Shown: positions 33,628 through 43,490 of the stretch, in pieces
Position numbering within the stretch: the stretch's first letter is position 1
Layout: every line of letters starts with the position of its first letter
From: Polaromonas sp.
Lineage (GTDB): Bacteria > Pseudomonadota > Gammaproteobacteria > Burkholderiales > Burkholderiaceae_C
NCBI GenBank assembly: GCA_021153985.1
Contig: JAJKJM010000079.1
Coordinates: 1 to 44,784, forward strand
DNA: 44,784 bases
Reading direction: 5' to 3'
The notes under the pieces: generated by a model
Told to the model about the DNA's origin: nothing
The model's database searches: none
What the model saw: the letters and a program-made list of their open reading frames with translations, nothing else
Position numbers and translations under genes: made by a program

Positions 33628-35511
33628 TCAGGTTTTAAGGAAGCCGGTGGAGAACCAGGGCACGGCTGCCACCAGGGCCAGGCCTATCAGCAGCGCGCCC
33701 ATATAGGCCCAGATGTAGGGAATGCCTTCGTCGGGGTCGACCTTGCTGACCGCGCAGGCGCCGTAGTAGCCGACACCGAAGGGCGGCGCGAACAGGCCAA
33801 TGCCCATGGCGAAGATCACGACCATGGCGTAGTGCACGTCATGCACACCGACCATGCGCGCGATGGGAAAGAGCAGCGGGCCGAACAGCACGATGGCGGG
33901 GATGCCTTCGAGCACGCTGCCCAGGATGACAAAGGCGACGATGGACACGGCGAGGAAGCCGTAGGCCCCGCCGGGCAGGCTGCCCATGATGCGCGCCAGG
34001 TCTTGCGAGAAGCCCGACTGCGTGAGACCCCAGGCCATGGCGGTGGCGCAGCCGATGATGAACATGATGGCGCCGGTGAGCGAGGCGGTTTCGATCAGCA
34101 TGGGCATGAGGCGGCGCCATGGAAACTGCCGGTACAAAAAGAGGCCGGCCAGCACGGAATAGAAGATGCCGATGGTGGACACCTCGGTCGCCGTGGCCAC
34201 GCCTTCGACCACCGCGGCGCGGATGACGAAGGGCAGGATGATGGCGGGCAGGGCGATCAGCAACAGCTTGCCGATTTCGCGTTTGCTGTGGCGCGCGACG
34301 CCGCTCAGGTCTTCATGGCGGTAGCGCCACCACACGACGGTGCAGAGCGCTGCGCCTAACACCACGGCCGGCAGCAGGCCGCCGGTAAACAGCGCGGCAA
34401 TCGACACGCCGGTGACAGAGCCGATGGTGATCAGCACGATGGAGGGCGGAATGGTTTCGGTCTGCGCGCCGGTCGCCGACAGCAGCGCCACCAGGTCGCC
34501 GGGCTTGGCGCCGCGCTTTTTCATTTCAGGAAAGAGCACCGGCGCAATCGCGGCCATGTCGGCGATCTTGGAGCCCGAGATGCCCGAGACCAGGTACATC
34601 GCACCGATCAGCACATAGCTGAGGCCGCCGCGCACGTGGCCCAGCAGGCTGGCCAGGAACTGGATCATGGCCTTGGCCATGCCCGTCATCTCGATCAGCG
34701 CACCCAGAAAGATAAAGAGCGGCACCGCCAGCAGGATCATGTGCGACATGCCTTCGTCCATGCGGCCGACCATGACGAGCAGCGGCGTTGACGTGGTGAG
34801 GGCCAGGTAGCCGAAGGTGGCGAGCGCGAACGAGAAGGCGATGGGCACGCCCGACAGCACGGTGCTGGCGACGATGATGACAAAGAAGATGATCAGGTTG
34901 AGCTTGCCCAGCGGCTGGAGCAGCGGCTGCGCGAACCAGAACAGCAGGACCACGGCGGCGGTGCCGGCCAGCGCAATGCCGGTTTGTTTGAAGGTGCTGA
35001 TGCGCAGCAGCCGCAGCACGGCGACGATGACCATCAGCGCCATGCCGACAGGAATCGCTGCGGCGCGCCAGGCGTTGTTGACTTCCATCGCCGCGGTGAC
35101 GATGAAGCTTTCTTCATAGGCGTATTCGCCCGCCGGGTAGATCACCAGCACCAGGAAGGCGATGGAGGCGGTGATGGCAATCGTGTCGAGCAGCGCGCGG
35201 GTGGGCGGGCTCACGTTGTTAACCAGCGCCGTCATGCGCATGTGCTCGCCGCGGCGCAGCGCGACGACGGCGCCCAGCATGGACAGCCAGAGGAACATGA
35301 TGGACGCGAGCTCGTCCGACCAGACCAGCGGCGAATGGAACACGTAGCGCGAGACCACGCCGGCGAACAGCACGAAGATCTCGGCCAGCACGAGGGCTGC
35401 GGCGATGGATTCCACCACAGTGCCCAGGGCGCGGTCGGCCTTGTGCGCGAGGCCGCTTAGCGGGTTGGCGGGCGGGGCGTCAGCAGCGGGTTGTGGGGAG
35501 GGAAGGGACAT
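33628..35511 (-). CDS. TRAP transporter fused permease (DctQ-DctM)
   Basis: 627-residue membrane protein with the small TRAP subunit (about residues 25-190, DELASIMFLWLSMLGAVVALRRGEHMRM) fused to the large DctM subunit (about 205-620, with SGSKIADMAAIAPVLFPEMKKRG and the GIGLFAPPFGVGYYGAC motif). It imports an organic or sugar acid using a sodium gradient together with the binding protein encoded upstream. GGAG before ATG 35511. A BIME-like repeat separates it from the binding-protein gene in the same operon. Confidence 0.92.
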   Translation of the reverse strand: MSLPSPQPAADAPPANPLSGLAHKADRALGTVVESIAAALVLAEIFVLFAGVVSRYVFHSPLVWSDELASIMFLWLSMLGAVVALRRGEHMRMTALVNNVSPPTRALLDTIAITASIAFLVLVIYPAGEYAYEESFIVTAAMEVNNAWRAAAIPVGMALMVIVAVLRLLRISTFKQTGIALAGTAAVVLLFWFAQPLLQPLGKLNLIIFFVIIVASTVLSGVPIAFSFALATFGYLALTTSTPLLVMVGRMDEGMSHMILLAVPLFIFLGALIEMTGMAKAMIQFLASLLGHVRGGLSYVLIGAMYLVSGISGSKIADMAAIAPVLFPEMKKRGAKPGDLVALLSATGAQTETIPPSIVLITIGSVTGVSIAALFTGGLLPAVVLGAALCTVVWWRYRHEDLSGVARHSKREIGKLLLIALPAIILPFVIRAAVVEGVATATEVSTIGIFYSVLAGLFLYRQFPWRRLMPMLIETASLTGAIMFIIGCATAMAWGLTQSGFSQDLARIMGSLPGGAYGFLAVSIVAFVILGSVLEGIPAIVLFGPLLFPIARMVGVHDVHYAMVVIFAMGIGLFAPPFGVGYYGACAVSKVDPDEGIPYIWAYMGALLIGLALVAAVPWFSTGFLKT

Positions 35512-35553
35512 GGAATCTCCGGGAGGAAGGCGAGAGGATTGCGGCTGCTGGTT

Positions 35554-35666
35554 TTACTCCTTCCCCCGCTGGGGGAAGGTTGGGATGGGGGCCTGCGGCC
35601 GTGGCAGAAGCGCTTGCAACCGCCGCTGGCCCCCACCCCTGCCCTCCCCCAGCGGGGGAGGGAGTA
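35554..35666. repeat. BIME-like composite repeat within the TRAP operon
   Basis: Two different palindromic arms in one unit: CTCCTTCCCCCGCTGGGGGA and CCCTCCCCCAGCGGGGGAGG, joined by about 60 bases. It is the reverse complement of the two copies in the thi operon (42481, 42646). It sits between the TRAP binding-protein and permease genes and could form a processing or attenuation hairpin in that mRNA. Confidence 0.8.
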
Positions 35667-35681
35667 AGACGTGGGAGAGCT

Positions 35682-36701
35682 TTACGCCAGCTTGCCGACC
35701 GACTGCTCCAGCAAGCCCCAGGCCTCGGCGCCGAACCGTTCTTTCCACTCGTTGTAAAAGCCCGCTTCACGCAGCTTGGCGCGGAAGCTATCCGCTTGCG
35801 GGCGATTGATGGTCAGGCCCTTGGTTTGCAGATCAGCCACCACGGTTTCATTGAGCTTCTTGATGTCGTCGCGCTGCTGCAGGCCGGCTTCGTTGATGGC
35901 GCGGGCCACGATGGTCTTGAGGTCGGCGGGGAGCTTTTCCCAGGCGCGGCCGTTGGCGATGAACCAGTAGCCGTCCCAGATGTGGTTGGTCAGCGAGCAG
36001 AACTTTTGCACCTCATACAGCTTGGCGACCTGGATGATGGGCAGCGGGTTTTCCTGGGCGTCGACGATCTTGGTTTGGAGCGAGGAATACACCTCGCTGA
36101 ACTGCAGGCTGGCGGGCGCGGCGCCCAGGCCTTTGAACATGGAGATCGACAGCGGGCTCACCGGCACGCGGATCTTCAGGCCGTCCATGTCTTTGGCGGT
36201 GGTGACGGGCGCCTTGCTGCTGGTGGTCTGGCGGAAACCGTTGTCCCACATCTTTTCAAAGGCATAGAGGCGGCTCTTGCTGATGGCTTCGCGCACATGC
36301 GCGCCCAGCTTGCCGTCCATGGCACCCCAGACCTGGCTGTAGTCGCTGAAGGCAAAACCGACGGCGTTGATGGCGGCTACCGGCACCAGCGTGGCGATGA
36401 CCAGGGCCGACGGCGTGAAGAACTCGATGCCGCCGGAGCGCACCTGGGCCAGCATGTCGGTGTCGCCGCCCAGCTGGTTGTTCGGGAAGATCTTGATCTC
36501 GACCCGGCCGTTGGTTTCTTTCAGGATGCGGTCGGCCGCCTGCTGGGCGCGGATATTGAGCGGGTGGGTGACGGGCAGGTTGTTGCCGTACTTGTAGGAG
36601 AACTCGGCGGCGCGGGCCATGGAGGGCAGGGCGGCGGCGATGCCGGCGGCGGATGCGGCGGACAGGGTGCGCAGCACGCTGCGGCGGGTGACTTCGGTCA
36701 T
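35682..36701 (-). CDS. TRAP transporter substrate-binding protein (DctP family)
   Basis: 339-residue periplasmic binding protein. The signal begins TRRSVLRTLSAASAAG, a twin-arginine-type leader, with cleavage after ARA. The mature part has the DctP pattern: YGNNLPVTHPLNIRAQQAA, GGDTDMLAQVRSGGIEF, LKIRVPVSP, QFSEVYSSLQTKIVDAQENP and HIWDGYWFI. The Arg of KIRVP is the usual carboxylate-binding residue, so the ligand is an acid. ATG 36701 with GGAGA upstream decides the start. It is the first gene of the operon, divergent from the LacI regulator. Confidence 0.92.
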   Translation of the reverse strand: MTEVTRRSVLRTLSAASAAGIAAALPSMARAAEFSYKYGNNLPVTHPLNIRAQQAADRILKETNGRVEIKIFPNNQLGGDTDMLAQVRSGGIEFFTPSALVIATLVPVAAINAVGFAFSDYSQVWGAMDGKLGAHVREAISKSRLYAFEKMWDNGFRQTTSSKAPVTTAKDMDGLKIRVPVSPLSISMFKGLGAAPASLQFSEVYSSLQTKIVDAQENPLPIIQVAKLYEVQKFCSLTNHIWDGYWFIANGRAWEKLPADLKTIVARAINEAGLQQRDDIKKLNETVVADLQTKGLTINRPQADSFRAKLREAGFYNEWKERFGAEAWGLLEQSVGKLA

Positions 36702-36719
36702 GGTTTGTCTCCAGTTTTG

Positions 36720-36742
36720 TTTTGATGCATTTTGATGCATCA
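36720..36742. promoter_or_regulatory. Candidate LacI-type operator before the TRAP/RLP operon
   Basis: TTTTGATGCAT at 36720-36730 and again at 36730-36740, exactly one helical turn apart; the second runs into the perfect palindrome TGATGCATCA (36733-36742). It lies 19-41 bases before the binding-protein ATG. Confidence 0.55.
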
Positions 36743-36806
36743 TCGGGTGAAAGCAGCGCAACGATAGGCGTGAGGTCTTCAATCGTCAAACGGGAAAAAT
36801 GATGGA

Positions 36807-36817
36807 TTTTGATGTAT
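36807..36817. promoter_or_regulatory. Third operator-like copy at the lacI-family start
   Basis: TTTTGATGTAT, one base different from the two copies at 36720-36740, overlapping the ATG of the regulator. This would allow autoregulation and joint control of both directions. Confidence 0.4.
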
Positions 36818-37880
36818 GAGGGTTATCCCTGAGGGTCTGGAAGGCTCACAACAGCGGGCCCGTGTGGTCGATATTGCGCGGGCTGCGGGAGTTTCCACCG
36901 CCACGGTCGACCGCGTGCTGAACCAGCGCCCGGGCGTGCGCGGGGCCACCGCGCAAAAGGTGCTCAAGGCCGCGGCCGAGATGGATTATTTGCCGGAGAC
37001 GGGCCTCTATGCCGCGCTGGCCGCGCCGCCCATGCGGCTGACCTTTTTGCTGCCCGACGGCAGCAACCGCTTTATCCGCATGCTGGGCGATACGGTGGGT
37101 TATTCGCAGGAGCACCTGACGCCCTTTAACGTGAAGTGCCGCACCGAGCTGTTTGAAAGCTTCAACCCGCAGCAGCTGGCCGCCAGCCTGCTGCAGCAAG
37201 GCAAGCGCAGCGAGGGCATTGCGTTTATGGCGCTGGAGCACCCGGCGGTGCGCGAAGCGGTGAGCGAGCTGGCCGAAAAAGGCGTGCCCACCATCACACT
37301 GATCTCGGATTTGTCGGGCTCGCAGCGCGCCGGTTATGTGGGCCTGGACAACCGCGCGGCGGGGCGCACGGCGGGTTACCTGGTGGGCCGATTTATCGGC
37401 CCCGGCGCGCGTGCCGGCAAGGTGGCGCTGATTGCCGGTTCATTGAGCTACCGCGCGCATGAAGAGCGTGAGGCAGGCTTTCTGCACGTGATTGAAGAGA
37501 TGTTTCCCACGCTGCAGGTGGTGGGCCTGCGCGAGGGGCAGGATGACGCGCAGAAGAATTACGAGCAGACGCGCACCCTGCTCGAGCAATACCCCGACCT
37601 CGCCGGCATCTACAACATAGGCGGCGCGTCTGACGGCGTGGCGCGCGCGCTGAAGGAGAGCGGGCGCGAGCACAAGGTGGTTTTTATCGGCCACGGCCTG
37701 ACACCTGACACGCGCGCGATGCTGATCGACGGCAGCATGGACGCGGTCATCACGCAAAGCCCGCAGACGGCGATGATGAGTTGTGTGCGGATGTTTACCA
37801 ATCTGCGGGACCGGCGGGATGTGATGAGCGGGGTGGATGCCGTGCGCAGTCAGGTCATCTTTCGCGAGAACTTACCCTGA
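36816..37880 (+). CDS. LacI family transcriptional regulator
   Basis: 354-residue LacI/GalR regulator. An N-terminal helix-turn-helix with hinge (VVDIARAAGVSTATVDRVLN, about 17-36, then RPGVRGATAQKVLKAA) is followed by a periplasmic-binding-like sensor domain with VPTITLISDLSGSQRAGYVG and YNIGGASDGVARAL. It is likely the local regulator of the divergent TRAP/RuBisCO-like operon, with the sugar acid or an intermediate as inducer (inference). Start ATG 36816 has no strong ribosome site; a later GTG near 36861 is possible. Confidence 0.9.
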   Translation: MRVIPEGLEGSQQRARVVDIARAAGVSTATVDRVLNQRPGVRGATAQKVLKAAAEMDYLPETGLYAALAAPPMRLTFLLPDGSNRFIRMLGDTVGYSQEHLTPFNVKCRTELFESFNPQQLAASLLQQGKRSEGIAFMALEHPAVREAVSELAEKGVPTITLISDLSGSQRAGYVGLDNRAAGRTAGYLVGRFIGPGARAGKVALIAGSLSYRAHEEREAGFLHVIEEMFPTLQVVGLREGQDDAQKNYEQTRTLLEQYPDLAGIYNIGGASDGVARALKESGREHKVVFIGHGLTPDTRAMLIDGSMDAVITQSPQTAMMSCVRMFTNLRDRRDVMSGVDAVRSQVIFRENLP

Positions 37881-37916
37881 ACACCGAGAATGTAACGGTT
37901 TGCTTGGTTTTATAAG

Positions 37917-37973
37917 CCAAATCGGGCTCTAGCCCATATGGATCATGGGCTGCTAGCTATTGATTTAATAGCG
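37917..37973 (+). repeat. Short interspersed element, copy 5
   Basis: CCAAATCGGGCTCTAGCCCA ... ATCATGGGCTGCTAGCTATT ... AATAGCG. The best-preserved copy; TAGCCCATATGGATCATGGGCT shows the central dyad. It lies between the regulator and the thiC promoter. Confidence 0.72.
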
Positions 37974-37995
37974 CTACGTAATTGATCCCGGTCAT

Positions 37996-38024
37996 TTGCC
38001 AGCATCCGCCGGCCTGCCTACAAT
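37996..38024 (+). promoter_or_regulatory. Promoter of the thi operon
   Basis: TTGCCA (37996-38001), a 17-base spacer and TACAAT (38019-38024). It is placed so that transcription begins just before the TPP riboswitch. Confidence 0.6.
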
Positions 38025-38031
38025 GGCCTCA

Positions 38032-40151
<2,120 letters not shown>

Positions 40152-40186
40152 TTTAATGCATCCTTTGTTCCCTCTCCTCTCTCTTA

Positions 40187-40299
40187 TTCCCTCTCCCTCT
40201 GGGAGAGGGCTAGGGTGAGGGCTCCCCGAATTCAATGAACGTCATCTTTTCATCCGCCGCCAGCCCTCACCCCTGCCCTCTCCCAGAGGGAGAGGGAGT
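40187..40299. repeat. Facing pair of REP-like palindromes between thiC and thiO
   Basis: The first unit 40187-40223 (CCCTCTCCCTCTGGGAGAGG, then TAGGGTGAGGGCT) and the second 40256-40299 (GCCCTCACCCCTGCCCTCTC, then CCAGAGGGAGAGGG) are inverted relative to each other and flank about 30 bases. Together they can form one large cruciform. The same palindrome is at 14022-14063. Confidence 0.78.
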
Positions 40300-40317
40300 C
40301 ATGCGGGGAGGGAAATC

Positions 40318-41409
40318 ATGAGCACCTTGCACATCGGCATCGCCGGCGCAGGCCTGGCCGGCCGCACGCTGGCCTGGCGCCTGCTGCGCGCCGGCTGCCG
40401 CGTGAGCCTGTTCGATGCGCGCCGCCGCGACGATCTGGCCACGGCCTCGATGACGGCGGCGGCCATGTTGTCGCCGCTGGCGGAGCTGGCGGTGTCTGAT
40501 GAGGCCGTGTTTGCGATGGGCCAGCGCTCCATGCAGCTGTGGCCTGAGTGGATTTCCGAGATTGAAGAGCAAGCCGGCGAGGTTTTTTTTCGCCGCAAGG
40601 GCACGCTGGTAGTGGCGCATGCGCCCGACCAATCGTCGCTGGAGCATTTCACGCGGCTCTTGCAACACAAGCTGCCCGAGGGATGCCGTGAGCAGGTGCG
40701 CACGCTGGATGCCGCAGGTGTAGCGCAATGTGAGCCTGCGCTGGCCGGGCGTTTTGGCAATGGCCTCTTCCTGGACGGCGAGGGCCAATTGGCCAACGAC
40801 CAGTGGATGGCCGCGCTGGCCGCTGAGATCGACCGCCGGGGCGGGCAATGGCTTGAAGGCCAGGCGGTGAACCGTGTGGAGGCCGGGCGGATTGTGTGTG
40901 CGGGCCAGACCTATGCGATGGATGTGGCAGTAGACGCGCGCGGTGTGGGCAGCAAGGCGCAGTGGCCTGCCGGCAACCCGCTGCGGGGCGTACGCGGCGA
41001 GGTGTTGACGGTGGAGTGTGCAGGCGTGACGCTGCAACGCCCGGTGCGCCTGATGCATCCGCGTTACCAGCTGTATGTGGCGCCGCGGCCCGGCAATCGT
41101 TTTGTGGTGGGCGCGACCGAACTGGAATCCGAAGATACCGGGCCGGTGACGCTGCGTTCTACGCTGGAGTTGGGCAGCGCGCTGCACAGCCTGCACCCGG
41201 CCTTTGGCGAGGCGCGTGTGCTGCGGCTGGCCGCCGCCTTGCGTCCGGCGCTGGACGACCACCGGCCCACGGTGGAGCAGCGCGATGGCGTGTGGCATAT
41301 CAATGGCTTGTACCGGCACGGCTACCTGTGCACGCCGGCGCTGGTGGATGGGCTGGTGCATCAGTTGCTGGGAAGCACGGCCACTGTGAAAGAAGAGAGA
41401 GTGACATGA
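40318..41409 (+). CDS. thiO: Glycine oxidase ThiO
   Basis: 363-residue FAD-dependent oxidase of the DAO family, with the dinucleotide fold at the N-terminus (HIGIAGAGLAGRTLAWRLL) and FRRKGTLVVAH, LFLDGEGQLANDQWMAAL, LYVAPRPGNRFVVGATE and the closing GLYRHGYLCTPAL. ThiO oxidises glycine to the imine that supplies C2-N of the thiazole ring. Its stop overlaps the thiS start as ATGA, indicating coupling. GGGAGGG lies just before ATG 40318. Confidence 0.93.
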   Translation: MSTLHIGIAGAGLAGRTLAWRLLRAGCRVSLFDARRRDDLATASMTAAAMLSPLAELAVSDEAVFAMGQRSMQLWPEWISEIEEQAGEVFFRRKGTLVVAHAPDQSSLEHFTRLLQHKLPEGCREQVRTLDAAGVAQCEPALAGRFGNGLFLDGEGQLANDQWMAALAAEIDRRGGQWLEGQAVNRVEAGRIVCAGQTYAMDVAVDARGVGSKAQWPAGNPLRGVRGEVLTVECAGVTLQRPVRLMHPRYQLYVAPRPGNRFVVGATELESEDTGPVTLRSTLELGSALHSLHPAFGEARVLRLAAALRPALDDHRPTVEQRDGVWHINGLYRHGYLCTPALVDGLVHQLLGSTATVKEERVT

Positions 41410-41639
41410 CAACATCACAACATTCGACACAACATTTAATGAAGGTTTCGCTCAACGGCGAGATCATTGACACTGACGCAGCCACTTTGCAGGCTTTGCT
41501 GGTGGCGCGCGGCTACCAGCTGCAAGGCGCGTTCGCCTGCGCGGTCAACAAAACCTTTGTGCCGCGGCCGCAATGGCCAACTCGCGCTTTGGAAAACGGC
41601 GACCGAATCGACATCGTCACCCCCATCACAGGAGGTTAA
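41406..41639 (+). CDS. thiS: Sulfur carrier protein ThiS
   Basis: 77-residue ubiquitin-like sulfur carrier ending in the diagnostic ITGG, whose terminal Gly is thiocarboxylated to deliver sulfur for the thiazole ring. Body: KVSLNGEIIDTDAATLQALL and RALENGDRIDIVTP. ATG 41406 overlaps the thiO stop (ATGA) and has AGAAGAGAGAG upstream; a shorter form from ATG 41439 gives the usual 66 residues but has no ribosome site. Confidence 0.94.
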   Translation: MTTSQHSTQHLMKVSLNGEIIDTDAATLQALLVARGYQLQGAFACAVNKTFVPRPQWPTRALENGDRIDIVTPITGG

Positions 41640-41642
41640 GCC

Positions 41643-42464
41643 ATGGACACGCCCACCACTGCATCACCGATCGCCCACGGCCAGCCCTGGACCGTGGCCG
41701 GCACCACGATTTCAAGCCGCTTTTTCCTTGGCACTTCGCACTACCCGTCACCGCAAGTGATGAGCGACGCGGTTCGCGCCAGCGGCACCGAAGTGCTGAC
41801 GGTGGGCCTGCGCCGCCTGCAGCCTGAGAGCGGCGGCGGCAACAGCTTCTGGCAGCGCATCCAGGCGCTGGGCTGCCACATCCTGCCCAACACGGCGGGC
41901 TGCCACAGTGCGGAAGAAGCGATCACGCTGGCGCAGATGGCGCGCGAGATTTTCGGCACGACCTGGATCAAGCTCGAAGTGGTCGGCGACGACTACACCC
42001 TGCAGCCCGACACCCATGGTACCGTGCATGCGGCCACGGTACTGGCCAAAGAGGGCTTTGCCGTGTTTGCCTACACCACCGACGACCTGGTGATTGCCCA
42101 GCGCTTGCGCGATGCCGGCTGCGCGGCGGTGATGCCCTGGGCTGCGCCTATTGGTACAGGCCGCGGACCGCTGAACCCGTTTGCGCTGGAGACCATGCGC
42201 CGCCGCTTGCCTGATACCGTGCTGGTGGTCGATGCGGGCCTGGGCCGGCCCTCGCATGCGGCGGCGGTGATGGAGTTGGGCTTTGATGCGGTGCTGCTGA
42301 ACACTGCCGTGGCGCAGGCGGGCGACCCGGTGCGCATGGCGCGCGCCTTTGCCGACGGCGTGGCCGCGGGGCGGGCGGCGTATGAATCGACGCCCATGCC
42401 CGAGCGTGCGGCGGCGCAGGCTTCGACTCCGACCGTCGGCGTACCCTTCTGGCATGCGCCGTGA
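41643..42464 (+). CDS. thiG: Thiazole synthase ThiG
   Basis: 273-residue TIM-barrel enzyme condensing deoxyxylulose phosphate, the glycine imine and ThiS thiocarboxylate into the thiazole phosphate. Conserved parts are [40 protein letters not shown] (the Lys forms the imine with the sugar phosphate), [13 protein letters not shown] and [13 protein letters not shown]. It has AGGAGG right before ATG 41643, 3 bases after thiS. Slightly longer than many ThiG because of an N-terminal extension. Confidence 0.96.
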   Translation: MDTPTTASPIAHGQPWTVAGTTISSRFFLGTSHYPSPQVMSDAVRASGTEVLTVGLRRLQPESGGGNSFWQRIQALGCHILPNTAGCHSAEEAITLAQMAREIFGTTWIKLEVVGDDYTLQPDTHGTVHAATVLAKEGFAVFAYTTDDLVIAQRLRDAGCAAVMPWAAPIGTGRGPLNPFALETMRRRLPDTVLVVDAGLGRPSHAAAVMELGFDAVLLNTAVAQAGDPVRMARAFADGVAAGRAAYESTPMPERAAAQASTPTVGVPFWHAP

Positions 42465-42480
42465 CTTGCAACCACCTCCC

Positions 42481-42610
42481 GCTTCTTGCTCCCTCCCCCA
42501 CTGGGGGAGGGCAGGGGTGGGGGCCAGCGGCGGTGGACCATGCGCTTACGCAAAGGCCGCAGAGCCCCCATCCCAACCTTCCCCCAGAGGGGGAAGGAGT
42601 AATAACCGGA
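42481..42610. repeat. BIME-like repeat, thi copy A
   Basis: About 130 bases: GCTTCTTGCTCCCTCCCCCA, a G-rich complement, CAGGGGTGGGGGCCAGCGGC, GTGGACCATGCGCTTACGCA and finally CCTTCCCCCAGAGGGGGAAG. About 95% identical to the copy at 42646, and the reverse complement of 35554-35666. Confidence 0.85.
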
Positions 42611-42645
42611 TCACGCCCAAGCCAGCTCCATTTGGCCGGCACATC

Positions 42646-42773
42646 GCTTCTTGCTCCCTCCCCCGCCGGGGGAGGGCAGGGGTGGGGGCCAGCGGCGGTG
42701 GACCATACGCTTACGCAAAGGCCGCAGGCCCCCATCCCAACCTTCCCCCAGCGGGGGAAGGAGTAAAACCGGA
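42646..42773. repeat. BIME-like repeat, thi copy B
   Basis: Second copy of the 42481 unit in the same orientation, separated by 35 unrelated bases. Its end runs to 8 bases before the thiE start, so the thiE ribosome-binding region is supplied by the repeat border. The whole 317-base gap between thiG and thiE is repeat DNA. Confidence 0.85.
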
Positions 42774-42781
42774 ATGAACCC

Positions 42782-43417
42782 ATGAAGATAGACGCATTCG
42801 CTCCCCTCATCGCCCCCGTCGGCTTTTACCCCGTCGTGCCCAATGCCGCCTGGGTGCGGCGCCTGCTGGGTTGGGGTGTGCGCACCATCCAGCTGCGCAT
42901 CAAGGCGGCGGACCATGACGCGGAAGAGATCGCGTGGGAGGTCCGCACCGCGATTGCCGCCGGGCGCGAAGTGCCGGGCTCGCAGGTCTTCATCAACGAC
43001 CACTGGCAGCTGGCGCTGGACCACGGCGCTTACGGCGTGCACCTGGGCCAGGAAGACCTGGACACCGCCCCCATCGCCGCGCTGCGTGATGCCGGCATAC
43101 GCCTGGGCCTGAGCACACACACCCCCGCCGAGCTGGCGCGCGCCAAGGCCGTGCAGCCGTCCTACCTGGCCATAGGCCCCATCTACCCGACGACGCTCAA
43201 GGTCATGCCTTATGAGCCGGTGGGGCTGGAGCGCCTGAAAGCCTGGGCGCAGGATGCGGCGCCTTACCCGGTGGTGGCGATTGGCGGCATCTCGCTGGCA
43301 TTGATGCCCGGTGTGTTGGCCTGCGGTGTGAACGGCGTGGCGGTAGTCAGCGCGGTGACGCTGGCGCAGGACCCGGAGCAGGCGGCGCGGCAGGGCCTGC
43401 AGCTCGCCGCCGCCTAA
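42782..43417 (+). CDS. thiE: Thiamine phosphate synthase ThiE
   Basis: 211-residue TIM-barrel enzyme joining hydroxymethylpyrimidine pyrophosphate and thiazole phosphate to thiamine phosphate. Conserved segments are GVRTIQLRIKAAD, SQVFINDHWQLALDHGAYGVHLGQEDL, LGLSTHTPAELARA, YLAIGPIYPTTLK and VVAIGGISL. Somewhat divergent, but in place as the last gene of the thi operon. The pyrophosphate-loop region carries TTLK in place of the common TxTK. A bidirectional terminator follows. Confidence 0.92.
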   Translation: MKIDAFAPLIAPVGFYPVVPNAAWVRRLLGWGVRTIQLRIKAADHDAEEIAWEVRTAIAAGREVPGSQVFINDHWQLALDHGAYGVHLGQEDLDTAPIAALRDAGIRLGLSTHTPAELARAKAVQPSYLAIGPIYPTTLKVMPYEPVGLERLKAWAQDAAPYPVVAIGGISLALMPGVLACGVNGVAVVSAVTLAQDPEQAARQGLQLAAA

Positions 43418-43420
43418 AAC

Positions 43421-43457
43421 AAAAGGCTGCAAGGCAAAATGCCCCGCAGCCCTTTAT
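43421..43457. terminator. Bidirectional terminator between thiE and the OYE gene
   Basis: GGCTGC (43425-43430) pairs with GCAGCC (43446-43451), with an inner GGCA/TGCC pair. CTTTATT follows on the + strand and TTTTGTTTT on the minus strand. It serves two convergent genes. Confidence 0.75.
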
Positions 43458-43469
43458 TGGCATGAACCG

Positions 43470-43490
43470 GCAGCTATTAATTCGATAGCG
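43470..43490 (-). repeat. Half copy of the short interspersed element overlapping a gene end
   Basis: GCAGCTATTAATTCGATAGC matches the right half of the element seen at 37917 (TAGCTATTGATTTAATAGCG). It covers the stop codon (43477-43479) and the last two to three codons of the oxidoreductase gene. Confidence 0.5.

Noticed and set aside
35493-36725. 410-codon + strand frame opposite the TRAP binding protein
   Set aside because: Opposite strand of a clear DctP gene; typical high-GC shadow with repeated Val-Asp-Gly content.
42481-42773. Two 130-base repeats as a CRISPR fragment
   Set aside because: Units are long, internally palindromic, occur inverted elsewhere and have no spacer structure or cas genes.
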